64,000 bases of DNA from Nitratireductor arenosus. GTDB taxonomy: Bacteria; Pseudomonadota; Alphaproteobacteria; Rhizobiales; Rhizobiaceae. How positions within the stretch are numbered: position 1 is the first letter of the stretch; each line of letters opens with the position of its first letter. The stretch lies in NCBI RefSeq assembly GCF_009742725.1, contig NZ_WPHG01000003.1, forward strand, positions 1 through 64,000, given 5' to 3'. Made by a program: the position numbers and the translations under genes. Under the pieces are notes generated by a model. The model ran no database searches and was not told the DNA's origin. It worked only from the letters and a program-made list of their open reading frames with translations. Positions 40,217-51,473 of this stretch are shown here, piece by piece.

Positions 40217-41649
40217 GATGGCTCCGCCCTTTCCGCCCGCGCCGCCGGCATGCACCCGCCGGACGCCGCATTCTCGGGCTGACCTTTGACGGGCGTCCGA
40301 TCCTGGAACCCAAAAACGCCGGCTCGACGCTTGTGTTCGCGGCCGCGGGCGGCGGCAAGACGACCTGCGTCGCGGTCCCGGCGATCGAATGCCTGCTGGC
40401 GGATCCCGGCCGGGCGTTTTTTGCCAATGATGTCAAACAGGGCGAGATCGCCGCGCAGGTGGCGCCGCTTTGCGCCATTCATGGCCGCAAGTTCGGCATG
40501 GTCGACGACTTCGCCGTGCTGGGCAAGGACAATCCCTTTCGTCTCTCGCTCAACCCGTTCGGCGCGGCGGTGGAGGCCGTGCGCAACGACGATGACGATT
40601 TGCCCTTCATCATCGACAATATCTGTCATGCGCTGATCGAAGAACCGAAGGAGGATGCCAAGAATTTTTATTGGCGCGAGAGCCCGCGCGAGTTCCTGGC
40701 CGTCGGCCTCAATATCCTGCTCGCGCGACACCCGCGGCTGGCAACCCCAGGCGGGCTGAACGCGCTTTTGCGCGATCCGCGCTCCTGGCACAGGGCTTTG
40801 TCGGACGCTGCCGATGCCGATGACATGATATTGGCTACCGGCGCGCACCAGATCCTGGCGCTGATGGCGGACAATCCCGAGCATTATTCGCAGCATCTGC
40901 GCGCGGCACTCTCTGCGCTCAAGATCTACGCCAGCGGGCCGCTTGCCGAGGCCGGGCGTTCGCCCGATCTCACGCACCGTGAGCTGATCGCGGATGGCTG
41001 GGGGGTGTGTTTTGTCAATCCGGCGCGCCATACCGACCGGCTCGGCGCGCATTACGCCCTGCACTTCCTGGCGCTGATGAACGCGCAGCTCTCGGGCAAT
41101 GTCGGCGCGGCGGACTATATTCTCGATGAGGTCTGCAACGCGCCGATGCGCGATGCGCTGAACCGCGTCACGATCCAGCGCGCCTACCGCGCTCGCTCCA
41201 TCTTCATCGCGCAGTCTCGCCAGGACATCGTCCGCCGTTATGGCGAGAAAGAAACCGCGATCCTTGAGGAGAACTGCACCACCAAGCAGTGGCTGAAGTT
41301 CTCGAACTTCGAGGAAGCCGAGCGTGTCTCCAAAGCGATGGGCGACGGCCAGGCGGTCTCGACGGGCCTGGGGCTGAGCTCGAACCGCAATGATTATTCC
41401 AGCAATTACTCGAGCGGGCGCGAGCGCCTGTTCACCGCCGACATGCTGATGAAGCTCCCGCCGGACGAGCAGATCGTCCACCTCCCGGATGTGGGCTTCA
41501 TCCATTGCAAAAAGATCCGCCAGAACGAGATCGGACCGTTCTGCTTCGATCTTGGCGCCAACCCGCTCGAAGGCGCGCCGCTGCCGCCTGATCCCAAGGT
41601 GTGGCTGGACGTTCCGCCGGCGCGTGATGCCGGGGAGGACGCCGCATGA
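40213..41649 (+). CDS. VirD4/TraG-family coupling ATPase
   Basis: A 478-residue type IV coupling protein. Walker A is at residues about 43-51 (GGGKTT, K49), with a Walker B-like stretch in YILDEVCNAP and a TSQ-type sensor segment (FIAQSRQDI). These ATPases hand the relaxase-DNA complex to a secretion channel. Unlike typical VirD4, which begins with two membrane helices, this one starts at the ATPase domain, so its anchor must come from another protein, perhaps one of the membrane proteins encoded upstream. The ATG overlaps the previous stop by 4 bases. Confidence 0.88.
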   Translation: MRWLRPFRPRRRHAPAGRRILGLTFDGRPILEPKNAGSTLVFAAAGGGKTTCVAVPAIECLLADPGRAFFANDVKQGEIAAQVAPLCAIHGRKFGMVDDFAVLGKDNPFRLSLNPFGAAVEAVRNDDDDLPFIIDNICHALIEEPKEDAKNFYWRESPREFLAVGLNILLARHPRLATPGGLNALLRDPRSWHRALSDAADADDMILATGAHQILALMADNPEHYSQHLRAALSALKIYASGPLAEAGRSPDLTHRELIADGWGVCFVNPARHTDRLGAHYALHFLALMNAQLSGNVGAADYILDEVCNAPMRDALNRVTIQRAYRARSIFIAQSRQDIVRRYGEKETAILEENCTTKQWLKFSNFEEAERVSKAMGDGQAVSTGLGLSSNRNDYSSNYSSGRERLFTADMLMKLPPDEQIVHLPDVGFIHCKKIRQNEIGPFCFDLGANPLEGAPLPPDPKVWLDVPPARDAGEDAA

Positions 41650-41897
41650 AACCCCGCTTGCTGCGTCCCTCCTATCTTCTGTGGCTCCTCGGCCCGATCG
41701 CGGCGTTTGTGATCTACCAGGCTTACGGCCTGCCGCATCCGGTGTGGTCTTATTCCTATCATGGCGGGGAAACCGGTCTTGCGTCGCGCTGGTATACGCG
41801 CTGCGTCTTCACCGGTCCCTACGGTCAGTTCGTCACCAGGCCGAAAGACGGGCGCTGCCCGTGGTTTGTGATGCGCAAGAAGGAGGCGGCGCGATGA
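41646..41897 (+). CDS. Small membrane protein, unknown
   Basis: An 83-residue protein with one N-terminal hydrophobic helix (LLWLLGPIAAFVIYQAYG) and a periplasmic tail with two Cys (TRCVF and GRCPWF) that may form a disulfide. Coupled to the coupling ATPase gene by a 4-base overlap. Probably part of the same transfer operon. Confidence 0.55.
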   Translation: MKPRLLRPSYLLWLLGPIAAFVIYQAYGLPHPVWSYSYHGGETGLASRWYTRCVFTGPYGQFVTRPKDGRCPWFVMRKKEAAR

Positions 41898-41902
41898 TCG
41901 CC

Positions 41903-42154
41903 TCAATGGAGCGCATACCAGGGCATGACATCGCGCGGGCGCAGGCCGTAACGCTGGACAAGCTCAAGCCGCACCATGCCCTTGAGCACCGAAAGCGCGC
42001 TCGCCTCGTCGACGCTCCCGGCGGCGATGTCGGCATCGCAGTCCGCGCGCTCGGGCAGTTCGAGGCCGAACGGCGCGACCTCGCGCCAGAAGGCGTCCCA
42101 GCCGAGCGGTGCCAGCCACTCTTCCACATCTTCCCGGTCCTCGAAGCTCTGCAT
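41903..42154 (-). CDS. Small unknown protein on the opposite strand
   Basis: An 83-residue acidic protein from ATG 42154 (a TTG at 42190 would add 12 residues). Helical with LAPLGWDAFWREVAPFGLELP and a closing Trp-containing PWYALH. It is the only minus-strand gene inside the plus-strand transfer block, so its promoter must be independent. Codon use is like that of its neighbours. Function unknown. Confidence 0.45.
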   Translation of the reverse strand: MQSFEDREDVEEWLAPLGWDAFWREVAPFGLELPERADCDADIAAGSVDEASALSVLKGMVRLELVQRYGLRPRDVMPWYALH

Positions 42155-42216
42155 CCTGGAAGCATGCCGAAACCGGACCGGCCAATGCAAATCGTGTCAT
42201 CAAAGCGAGGCTCAGC

Positions 42217-42708
42217 ATGGGTTTGACGGTCTCAGAGGAATTGCGCCGGGTCTTCGAACTGGCATCCTTGCGCAAGGATGCAAGGGCGCTCAAGAGCCCG
42301 CGCCAGTGGGGCGAGCGGCAGGCGATCCAGTCCCGCTGCGATCGGGCCCGCGCCCGCGAGAAGGATCTTTATGCATCGCGTTACCTGAGCCGCGTCGAAC
42401 AGACCCGTCGCCGGCTGATCGACGAGGCGGCGCAAAAATCGTTCGATCTCAAGCCGGCCTGGGCGGAACATGACCGCTTCGATGCCGCCGCCACGCTCCG
42501 GCAGGCGCAGCGCGAGGTGCGCGAGGCCCATCACCAGCGCATTGCCCGTATCGACGACTTCGAAAGCCAGAAACTGCGCGAGCTCGTCCAACGCTCCATG
42601 CGCGAGAACAATTGGCGCGGCAAGGCGCGCGAAGAGTTTGGGCGCGTCACCGACCGCCGCAGCGGCATTGAGCGGCGGGGCCGGCGCAACCGGCCGCGGC
42701 AGCGATGA
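42217..42708 (+). CDS. Charged helical protein of the element backbone
   Basis: A 163-residue basic protein, almost all helix (RQWGERQAIQSRCDRARAREKDLYASR, TRRRLIDEAAQKSFDLKPAWAEHDRF, REVREAHHQRIARIDDFESQKLRELVQRSM, cited in parts). A long coiled coil is likely. The basic tail (GRRNRPRQR) could bind DNA. Start ATG 42217 has GAGG upstream. Function unknown. Confidence 0.55.
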   Translation: MGLTVSEELRRVFELASLRKDARALKSPRQWGERQAIQSRCDRARAREKDLYASRYLSRVEQTRRRLIDEAAQKSFDLKPAWAEHDRFDAAATLRQAQREVREAHHQRIARIDDFESQKLRELVQRSMRENNWRGKAREEFGRVTDRRSGIERRGRRNRPRQR

Positions 42709-42861
42709 TCCGGGCAGGACACGGCGTCAAGCTGTGCGGTTGCACAGGTTACGTCAAATGAAACGAAACAAAGTTGCGCGGATTTGTCTTGGGTGTACTA
42801 GGAATAATGTCCTAGTATGTTCGCTGAATGTTCTGGTAGCAAGCAACGAAAGGAGACGACC

Positions 42862-43569
42862 ATGAACTATTTTTACGACCCCAAGGAAAAAGACCGGGTG
42901 ATGGAAGCCCGGGAGAGCTTCTCGGGAAGGCTTTTGACCGATCCCCAGTTCGACGAGGCGATGGCCAATACCGGCATCATCGAGCGCGAGATCAAGAAGT
43001 CCGGCGCCTTCAAGGAAAAGCTCTCCGACTACGCCTACGCCTTTGCCCGCACCGAGAAGATCGACCTGGCCAAGGGCGAGACCATTCTTCGCGATCTCTT
43101 CCGCATACGCACCGGCAAGTCGATGAACCAGATGCGTGAGGAGCTGGCCGAGCGCGAGCAGAAGCTGACCGAGCCGCAGCGCAAGCTTGCCTATGATTAT
43201 GCGCTGGGCGTCGGCGACATGATCGAAAAAGGCGACAAGATCAACTTCAACCGTGCCTTCGCCCATCAGGGCGCGGCGCTTGCCGACGAGCTCGGCATCA
43301 CCGATGCCGGCGCCAAGCGGCTGATGAAGGAGGAGTTCAAGGCCGCCGAGAACGCGGAGCTTTACGATTGGGGCAAGGAGCTCGAGGAGCAGTTCTACCG
43401 CCCGCAGATCGAGGCCGAGAAGGAAGCCCGCGAGCAAAAGAACGGGCGCGGTGAGCGCAGCCGCCGCTTCCAGCGTTCGGCCTCGGGCCGCGAGGATGGC
43501 GATGATGTCCGCGAGGCCCCGGCGCGGCGCCAGGGCGCCTCGCGCTCGCGTGTCGGCCCGCGGCCTTGA
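42862..43569 (+). CDS. Conserved element-backbone protein
   Basis: A 235-residue soluble, charged protein (YFYDPKEKDRVMEARESF at the start, KSGAFKEKLSDYAYAFART, ITDAGAKRLMKEEF). The C-terminal 45 residues are Arg/Ala/Gln-rich and disordered. No catalytic motif. It lies between backbone genes and the integrase with its own AAAGGAG site. It resembles proteins from related mobile elements; no function is known. Confidence 0.55.
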   Translation: MNYFYDPKEKDRVMEARESFSGRLLTDPQFDEAMANTGIIEREIKKSGAFKEKLSDYAYAFARTEKIDLAKGETILRDLFRIRTGKSMNQMREELAEREQKLTEPQRKLAYDYALGVGDMIEKGDKINFNRAFAHQGAALADELGITDAGAKRLMKEEFKAAENAELYDWGKELEEQFYRPQIEAEKEAREQKNGRGERSRRFQRSASGREDGDDVREAPARRQGASRSRVGPRP

Positions 43570-43583
43570 GGGGAGCTGGCGGT

Positions 43584-44020
43584 ATGCGGAGTTTGACGAC
43601 AAATGACGAGCATGGGGGCCGCGCCGTAACGGTACGCGGCCCCCATCGATCCGGGCTGGAGGACGATATCGATGAGGACGCGGCCTGCCCGCCGCGTCCG
43701 CTCGGGCCGATTGAGGTCGATTGGCGGCTGTTTGAACATCACCTGGCCGATAGCGATCTTAGCGAGGATCAAAAGCGTGAATTTATCGAGGCGCTCTGGT
43801 ATATTATCATCACCTTTGTCGATCTCGGCTTCGGCATCGAACCCGTCCAGCAAGCCATGCGCCTTGCGGCTGCGTCCTCGAATGAAGAGGACGCGGCAAC
43901 GCAGAAGGAGTCCGGCCCTGGCGCTGCGTTCGGCAAGACCGGAGGCGACCGGGAAGCCGGACACAACCAACAAGCCGGACACAACAAAGAAGAAGGAGAC
44001 GATCCAGGAGGAAACACATC

Positions 44021-44024
<4 letters not shown>
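43584..44024 (+). CDS. Small protein upstream of the integrase
   Basis: A 146-residue acidic protein from ATG 43584. One amphipathic helical region is conserved-looking ([40 protein letters not shown], in pieces). The tail is low-complexity ([19 protein letters not shown]). Its stop overlaps the integrase ATG by 4 bases, so it may be an excision or regulation factor for the integrase. The family is unknown to me. Confidence 0.55.
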
Positions 44025-45694
<1,670 letters not shown>

Positions 45695-46226
45695 CCGAAG
45701 CAGGCCGGTGCATCAATGAGGAAATCGAGCCGCATGCGGACTGAAGGCGGAGACCCGGCTTCCAGGCCTGCCGGGTAGGACTGGTGGAAAGGTGGCGGCG
45801 CGCCGAAAGAGCGGGCGTTCGTCGCCGCGCGTGCCCGCCGCCTTCGGCCCGCCATCCGCTTTCAGCACCGTCCTCGCGGCCGCCGGTGCCGGCGATAGCC
45901 TCGCACGGGCGTCGCCGGGCAAGATTGGAGCAAGTTTTGTCGAGCATGGTTGCCCGAACAGCTGTGATTCGACCGGCCGTCGCGTCCGCCGTTCCGGAGG
46001 ACATCCATGATCGAGTTTCCGTGTGCCACCATATTCGCCGCATGTCCGTTCGCGCACGCTGCGGCCGCGCGGAACCATGTCGCGCCGGTTGTCGATGACG
46101 CCGAGGCCAATATCGTGCCGTGGCAGGCCGATACGGCTGGCGGAGAGCCGATCGTTACCGCCGGCGCCGGTGTGGGCGGCGCTTGACGGCACGGTTTGGC
46201 CCAGGCGCGAAACGCGAAGGACAGGC
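45695..46226. other. Gene-free spacer right of the tRNA
   Basis: About 530 bases between the integrase/tRNA end and the chemoreceptor. Open frames exist but none has a ribosome site, codon pattern or recognisable motif. The first bases left of 45720 may hold the tRNA promoter. No attachment-site duplicate was found here. Confidence 0.4.
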
Positions 46227-48107
46227 ATGCGGCGATTCGGTTTTCTCGGCGGCTTGTCGATCACCTTCAAGCTGATCCTGGGCGCGGTTTTCGTCAATCT
46301 GGCGGCGTTCGCCTCGTCGATCCTCATCGTTGACCGGATGGCCGGGGCCGACCTCCAGGCGCTCGCCATCGACGGCTGGGCCATGCGGACCGGCCAGATC
46401 GCCGCGGCCGCGGCCGGGGGCATCGGGTCGAAAACGCCTGACCTGGTTGCCGAGGCCTATGCCGGTTATCAAGCCGATCCCGACAGGAGGCTGCTGATGG
46501 CCGCGGCGTTCGGCGCCGACACGGTCGAGATCGCCGGTTTCGTCGCGCCGGGCGTCGACGCGGCGCCGATCGAAGCAGCGATCGCCGCGCTCGTCGCGGC
46601 CGCGCCGGAGACGATCCGCACCACGCGGCTCGATGGCAGCGTCGTCATGGTCGCGCCGGCCGGCCGCGCCCCGAGCGGCAGACCGCTCGGACATATCGCG
46701 CTGGCGTGGAACACGGCCCCGATCGAGGATGTCAGCGGTTCGCTCTACGCCGGCCTGGCCCTCGTGCAGACGGTGTCGACCTTATTTCTGATCGTTCTTC
46801 TGTCGTGGATTGTCGGCAGGCTGATCTGCAAACCGTTGCGCGCCCTTGCCGGGCGCGTCGACGCGCTCGCGGCCGGCGATCTCGATCCCCCGGTCGCGCA
46901 GCGCCGGCGCGTCGATGAGATCGGCCACGTCGCCCGCGCGCTCGAGGACTTCCGCGCCATTTTAGCCGAACGGCGCGCGGCCGACCGTGACGTTGAGGCC
47001 CAGCGCCACGACATTGAGCGGGAGCGCGTTCGTAACGAGGCTGCCCGCGCCGCAGCGGCCAAGCTGCAGTCCGCGGTAGTCAGGCTGCTGGGCGCCGGCC
47101 TCGTTCGGCTCGCCGACGGCGACCTCACCACGCGGCTTACGGTCGATGTCCCGGCCGAGTTCCGCAAGTTCCGGGATGATTTCAATCGCGCGATGGACCG
47201 CCTCCAGGATACTATCGGCCGCGTCGCCGACACTGGATGCCGGCTCGAAAGCGGCGCCGGCGGGGTACGCGCCGCCGCGGTCGAATTCGCCCGCCGCGCC
47301 GAGCAGCAGGCCGCGGCGCTGGAACAAACCGTAGCCGCGGTCAACGACGTTGCCAGTTCGGTCACGGCTACTGCCAAGGGCGCGGCCGAGACGAGGGCCG
47401 CCATGTCGGAAGTGGCGCGCGACGCCGATCGTGCCGCCACGGTCGTCAGCCAGACGATCGTGGCGATGACCGGCATCGAAAAATCCTCGCGCGAGATCAC
47501 CAAGATCACCGGCGTGATCGACGAAATCGCCTTTCAGACCAACCTCCTGGCGCTTAATGCCCGGGTCGAGGCTGCGCGCGCCGGTGAGGCCGGTAAGGGG
47601 TTCGCGGTCGTCGCCCAGGAGGTGCGTGCGCTCGCACGGCGTTCGGCCGAGGCCGCGCGCGAAATCAAACAACTGATCAAGGTTTCCGCGAGCGAGGTGA
47701 AGGACGGCACCCGGCTGGTGTCGGAGACCGGCGAGTTCATCGACAGCATCGGCGGCCGGGTCGGGTCCCTCGACGCGATTGTCAGCATCATCGCCAAGGC
47801 GGCCGAGGAGCAGGCACAGACCCTGCGCGACGTCGACCGGGCGATAAACGGCATCGACGCCGCGACCCGACGAGGCGCGGCGCTGGCCGAGCAGTTTGCC
47901 GCGACTGGCCACACAGTCGCGCACGATGGCGCGGCACTGATGGATCTGATCGCCGATTTTCGCGTCGAGGCCGGTTATCGGGTCGGAGGCCCGGCATCGC
48001 TCACGCCGTCCCACCAGGCAGGGTCACCGCCAGTGCCCCGTGCTGCGACCGACGGCGCCACCGCGCTTGCGCTTGACGCCGAGACGGATGGCTGGCGGGA
48101 ATTTTAG
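46227..48107 (+). CDS. Methyl-accepting chemotaxis protein
   Basis: A 626-residue chemoreceptor. TM1 lies at about 13-34, a short periplasmic sensor of about 135 residues follows (with no PAS or Cache signature), then TM2 at about 182-205, HAMP, and a signalling domain with the conserved hairpin ([28 protein letters not shown], in part) and [28 protein letters not shown] precedes ATG 46227. High GC matches the chromosomal region. Ligand unknown. It sits alone and reports to CheA elsewhere. Confidence 0.88.
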   Translation: MRRFGFLGGLSITFKLILGAVFVNLAAFASSILIVDRMAGADLQALAIDGWAMRTGQIAAAAAGGIGSKTPDLVAEAYAGYQADPDRRLLMAAAFGADTVEIAGFVAPGVDAAPIEAAIAALVAAAPETIRTTRLDGSVVMVAPAGRAPSGRPLGHIALAWNTAPIEDVSGSLYAGLALVQTVSTLFLIVLLSWIVGRLICKPLRALAGRVDALAAGDLDPPVAQRRRVDEIGHVARALEDFRAILAERRAADRDVEAQRHDIERERVRNEAARAAAAKLQSAVVRLLGAGLVRLADGDLTTRLTVDVPAEFRKFRDDFNRAMDRLQDTIGRVADTGCRLESGAGGVRAAAVEFARRAEQQAAALEQTVAAVNDVASSVTATAKGAAETRAAMSEVARDADRAATVVSQTIVAMTGIEKSSREITKITGVIDEIAFQTNLLALNARVEAARAGEAGKGFAVVAQEVRALARRSAEAAREIKQLIKVSASEVKDGTRLVSETGEFIDSIGGRVGSLDAIVSIIAKAAEEQAQTLRDVDRAINGIDAATRRGAALAEQFAATGHTVAHDGAALMDLIADFRVEAGYRVGGPASLTPSHQAGSPPVPRAATDGATALALDAETDGWREF

Positions 48108-48137
48108 GCTCAGGCTTCAAGCCGAACGGCCAACGCC

Positions 48138-48540
48138 CTAGCCCGCGATGACCGCATCGGCTTCGAATTCGACAAGCCATTCCGGGTTGACGAAACGATT
48201 ACGGCCATGATCGTGTCCACCGGTCGGACGTCCTTGAAATATTCCTTCCGAACGTCAAGGGCGGTTTTCCAGTTGTAGATGTCCGTCAGAACTACGCGAG
48301 TGCGTACCACATCATGAAGACCGGAGCCGGCCTCCTCAAACGCCGCCTTGATGATTTCGATACATTGGCGCGTTTGCGCCGCGACGTCGCCCACGCCCAC
48401 GGTCTTGCCGTCTTGCCATCTTGCCCGACCGGGGCGGTTCCGCCGATCGATATCAACGGGCCAACTCTGACAGCGCGGCTGAAACCGACGATTGCCTCCA
48501 TTGGATTTCCGTTTGAAATCAGTTCTCGATCGAACATCAC
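48138..48540 (-). pseudogene. ridA-like (YjgF family) pseudogene with two frameshifts
   Basis: The pieces spell a RidA-type protein: MFDRELISNGNPMEAIVGF start, then AAQTRQCIEIIKAAFEEAG and TDIYNWKTALDVRKEYF, and a VNPEWLVEFEADAVIAG end with TAG at 48138-48140. Two lesions split them. An 8-base tandem duplication (GTCTTGCC twice, 48402-48417) breaks the frame after DGKT. A missing base near 48190 breaks it before RFVNPEWL. RidA proteins clear reactive enamines; this copy cannot be translated whole. Confidence 0.8.
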
Positions 48541-48875
48541 GACGCGCCCTCACTCGCAGCTTCCGACGGCCGACGGTAGGGCAATGGTGGTCAAATAACC
48601 ATCGTTTGGTATTCCGGACTGCTTCGTGCGGGAAGCATTTCCGGCGCGATGCGCATCGGCGCCGGGGCGCAGGGAGCCCAGTCTGTGTCCGGCTTGAGTA
48701 TCGGCGGGGTAATGCGCCCGGCACGATTTGTCGAAACATGCGTCGCACCGGGTTCTACTGCCGATCGCCGGCGAAGCCTCCGGCCAGATTTTTTGTCGTG
48801 CGGCCGGGGCCGGCGAGTTGACAGGCGCGCGCGGTGACGGGCTTGCTGCGCGCGGATCGACGATGGAGAGGCGTT

Positions 48876-50285
48876 TTGGGTGCGTTGCTGGACAAAGACC
48901 GTCTGTTTCCGATCGAGCCGGGCGCGCGGGCGCTGGCGCGGCGGCTTTACGATCTTGTCCGCGACCTGCCTATCGTCAGCCCGCACGGTCATACCGATCC
49001 GCGCTGGTTCGCGCGCGACGAGCCTTTCGCCGATCCCGCCGAGTTGCTTGTCATCCCGGACCATTACGTGTTGCGCATGCTCATCAGCCAGGGCGTGCGT
49101 CTCGACGCTCTCGGCGTCGCCAGACTATCGGGCGAACGGCGCGAAACCGACCGCCGCGCCGTGTGGCGGCTTTTTGCCGAGCATTATCACCTGTTTCGCG
49201 CCACCCCGACCCGGCTATGGCTCGACCACACCTTCGAGACGCTATTTTCCATGACCGTGCCGCTCGGACCCGAAACCGCGGATTGCTACTACGACCGCAT
49301 CGCCGAGCAACTGGCAGGGGCGGAGTTCCGGCCGCGCCGACTTTTCGAGCGTTTCAACCTCGAGGTCCTGGCGACGACGGAGGGCGCGCTCGACGATCTT
49401 GCCTGGCACGAGCAGATAGCCGCCTCCGGCTGGAGCGGGCGCGTCATCACCACGTACCGGCCCGATTCCGTCACCGACCCCGATTACGAGGGTTTCGGTG
49501 ACAATCTGCGCCGGTTCGGCGAGGTCACCGGCTGCGATACGCAAAGCTGGAGCGGATATCTGGAGGCCCATCGACGTCGCCGCGCCTTCTTTCGCGCCGC
49601 CGGCGCCACCGCGACCGACCATGGCCATCCCACCGCTGATACCGCCGACCTGTCGCCGGCCGAAGCCGCCGAACTTTATGCGCTCGTGGCCGGTGGCCGC
49701 GCAGGGGCCGGCGAGGCGACCCTATTCAGGGCGCAGATGCTGACCGAAATGGCGCGCATGAGCGTCGAGGACGGCATGGTCATGCAGATCCACGCCGGCG
49801 CGCGCCGCAACCATTCGCCGGCGATCCACCGGCTGTTCGGCCGCGACAAGGGCTTCGATATGCCAGGCCGCGCCTCCTATGTCGACGCGCTGAAACCGAT
49901 GCTCGACGCGGTCGGCCTCGAGCCCGGCCTGAACGTCATTGTGTTTACCCTCGACGAGACCGCCTATGCGCGCGAACTCGCCCCGCTTGCGGGTGCCTAT
50001 CCATGCCTCACCCTCGGCCCGCCCTGGTGGTTTTACGACAGTGTCGAGGGCATGCTGCGCCACCGCCGCGCGACCGTCGAAACGGCGGGGTTCTACAACA
50101 CCGCCGGCTTCAATGACGACACCCGCGCCTTTCCCTCCATACCCGCGCGTCACGACGTCGCCCGCCGCGTCGACTGCGCCTTTCTGGCCGAGCTCGTCCT
50201 GACCGGTCGGCTGCGCGAGGATGAGGCGGCAGACCTTGCCGCGGACCTGGCCGTCAATCTGGCCCGGGCCGCCTATCGGCTCTGA
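48876..50285 (+). CDS. uxaC: Uronate isomerase (glucuronate isomerase)
   Basis: A 469-residue amidohydrolase-superfamily uronate isomerase that converts glucuronate/galacturonate to the keto-sugars fructuronate/tagaturonate. Motifs: FPIEPGARALARRLY, IVSPHGHTDPRW with the metal HxH, LWLDHTFETLF, MQIHAGARRNHSPA, and WWFYDSVEGML. The start is TTG 48876 with GGAGAG 5 bases upstream; a GTG at 48834 would add 14 residues. Length fits the family. No other hexuronate genes are adjacent. Confidence 0.9.
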   Translation: MGALLDKDRLFPIEPGARALARRLYDLVRDLPIVSPHGHTDPRWFARDEPFADPAELLVIPDHYVLRMLISQGVRLDALGVARLSGERRETDRRAVWRLFAEHYHLFRATPTRLWLDHTFETLFSMTVPLGPETADCYYDRIAEQLAGAEFRPRRLFERFNLEVLATTEGALDDLAWHEQIAASGWSGRVITTYRPDSVTDPDYEGFGDNLRRFGEVTGCDTQSWSGYLEAHRRRRAFFRAAGATATDHGHPTADTADLSPAEAAELYALVAGGRAGAGEATLFRAQMLTEMARMSVEDGMVMQIHAGARRNHSPAIHRLFGRDKGFDMPGRASYVDALKPMLDAVGLEPGLNVIVFTLDETAYARELAPLAGAYPCLTLGPPWWFYDSVEGMLRHRRATVETAGFYNTAGFNDDTRAFPSIPARHDVARRVDCAFLAELVLTGRLREDEAADLAADLAVNLARAAYRL

Positions 50286-50304
50286 GCGGGAAGGGGCGCC
50301 GGCT

Positions 50305-51261
50305 TCAGCGCGTCGCGCGCGGAATACCGATGCTCTCGAGCGCATCGGAAAGGTTCGCGCAATAAGGGTCGAGGCCGAAATCGGTCGGCGTGACCGCGTG
50401 CTCGAAGTCGAGCTCGCGGTGCTCCATGCAGTAGCGATCCCACGGCGAAAGCCGGATGCGGAAGGCGCGGATCGCCGATTCCGCCATCCAGTCGCGCAGC
50501 CGCAGGCGCCGCCCGACCGGACGGCCGATATGGGCGCAATAGGCCGCGACGAAATCGTCGACGCTCATAGCCGGATTGCCGAGCACCAGCCGCTCGGCGC
50601 CGGCGCGTTCGCCTGGTGGCGCGTCGACGAGATGCGCGACGATCCGGGCGATGTCTTCCGCGTGGATGAAATGAAAACGGCCATCCGCCGAAAGCCGGCG
50701 CACGAGACCCGCCCAGCGGCCGGCCTCGATCAGCAGCCGGGCGAAATGCGAATGGGTCTCCGGTCCGGTCCCGCCGATCACCAGAGTGGGAAACAGGCCG
50801 ACCATGTCGACCCGCTCGGCCATGGCCTCCATGGCGCCGACGAGCTGGAATTTGGAGCGGATATAGTCGGTGCCCAGCGCGTCGGCAGCCGAAAGCAAGG
50901 CGCCGTTGCGGGCAAGCACGCTGGCGCTCGAAAAATAAAACACGCGGCCGCCATCGGTGACCAGGGCGGCGGCGACGCGATTGGCGTCGAGATTGAGCTG
51001 AAAAGCTTCCGGTCCGCCCCAGGCGGCGGCGGCGAGCACCGCGGCGTCGACCGCGCCGATCTCGGCCCGGTGGTCGCCGATCGCGCGCATGTCGGCCGTC
51101 ACAAGTGTGATGCGCGGGTGATCCCGCGTCCACGCCTCCAGCCGGGTGGGATCGCGCACCACAAGCACCTGCTCGTGGGGTGTTTGCGCGGCGATGCGCG
51201 CGACGATGCGCCGTCCGACACAGCCTGTCGCGCCCGTGATCAGGATACGCTTGTGCGTCAC
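50305..51261 (-). CDS. NAD(P)-dependent epimerase/dehydratase family protein
   Basis: A 318-residue extended SDR. The Rossmann motif is RILITGATGCVGRRI; the catalytic YxxxK is in YIRSKFQLVG; FSSASV precedes it. The C-terminal half (HFIHAEDIARIVAHLVDAP) is typical of NAD-dependent sugar or steroid epimerases. Start GTG 51261 has AGGGGAA upstream. Substrate unknown. It is convergent with uxaC and divergent from the glycosyltransferase pair. Confidence 0.82.
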   Translation of the reverse strand: MTHKRILITGATGCVGRRIVARIAAQTPHEQVLVVRDPTRLEAWTRDHPRITLVTADMRAIGDHRAEIGAVDAAVLAAAAWGGPEAFQLNLDANRVAAALVTDGGRVFYFSSASVLARNGALLSAADALGTDYIRSKFQLVGAMEAMAERVDMVGLFPTLVIGGTGPETHSHFARLLIEAGRWAGLVRRLSADGRFHFIHAEDIARIVAHLVDAPPGERAGAERLVLGNPAMSVDDFVAAYCAHIGRPVGRRLRLRDWMAESAIRAFRIRLSPWDRYCMEHRELDFEHAVTPTDFGLDPYCANLSDALESIGIPRATR

Positions 51262-51473
51262 TGTCGTTCCCCTGCCGCAAGGCATCGGCGAGGCCCTCGC
51301 CCGGGCGTTGCCGCGGCGCCGACGCGCGGCTCGATTGACCTTGCGTCGAAAACCCGTCTATGGCTTGCGCATGGTTGGGCCAGGGGCGCAATAGCCCCGC
51401 CGGCTGGCGGATGCAATCGCGTCGCGGGCGCTGCGTCCGAAACCGGATGTCGAGAGGCCCTGGGAGAGGGTGC

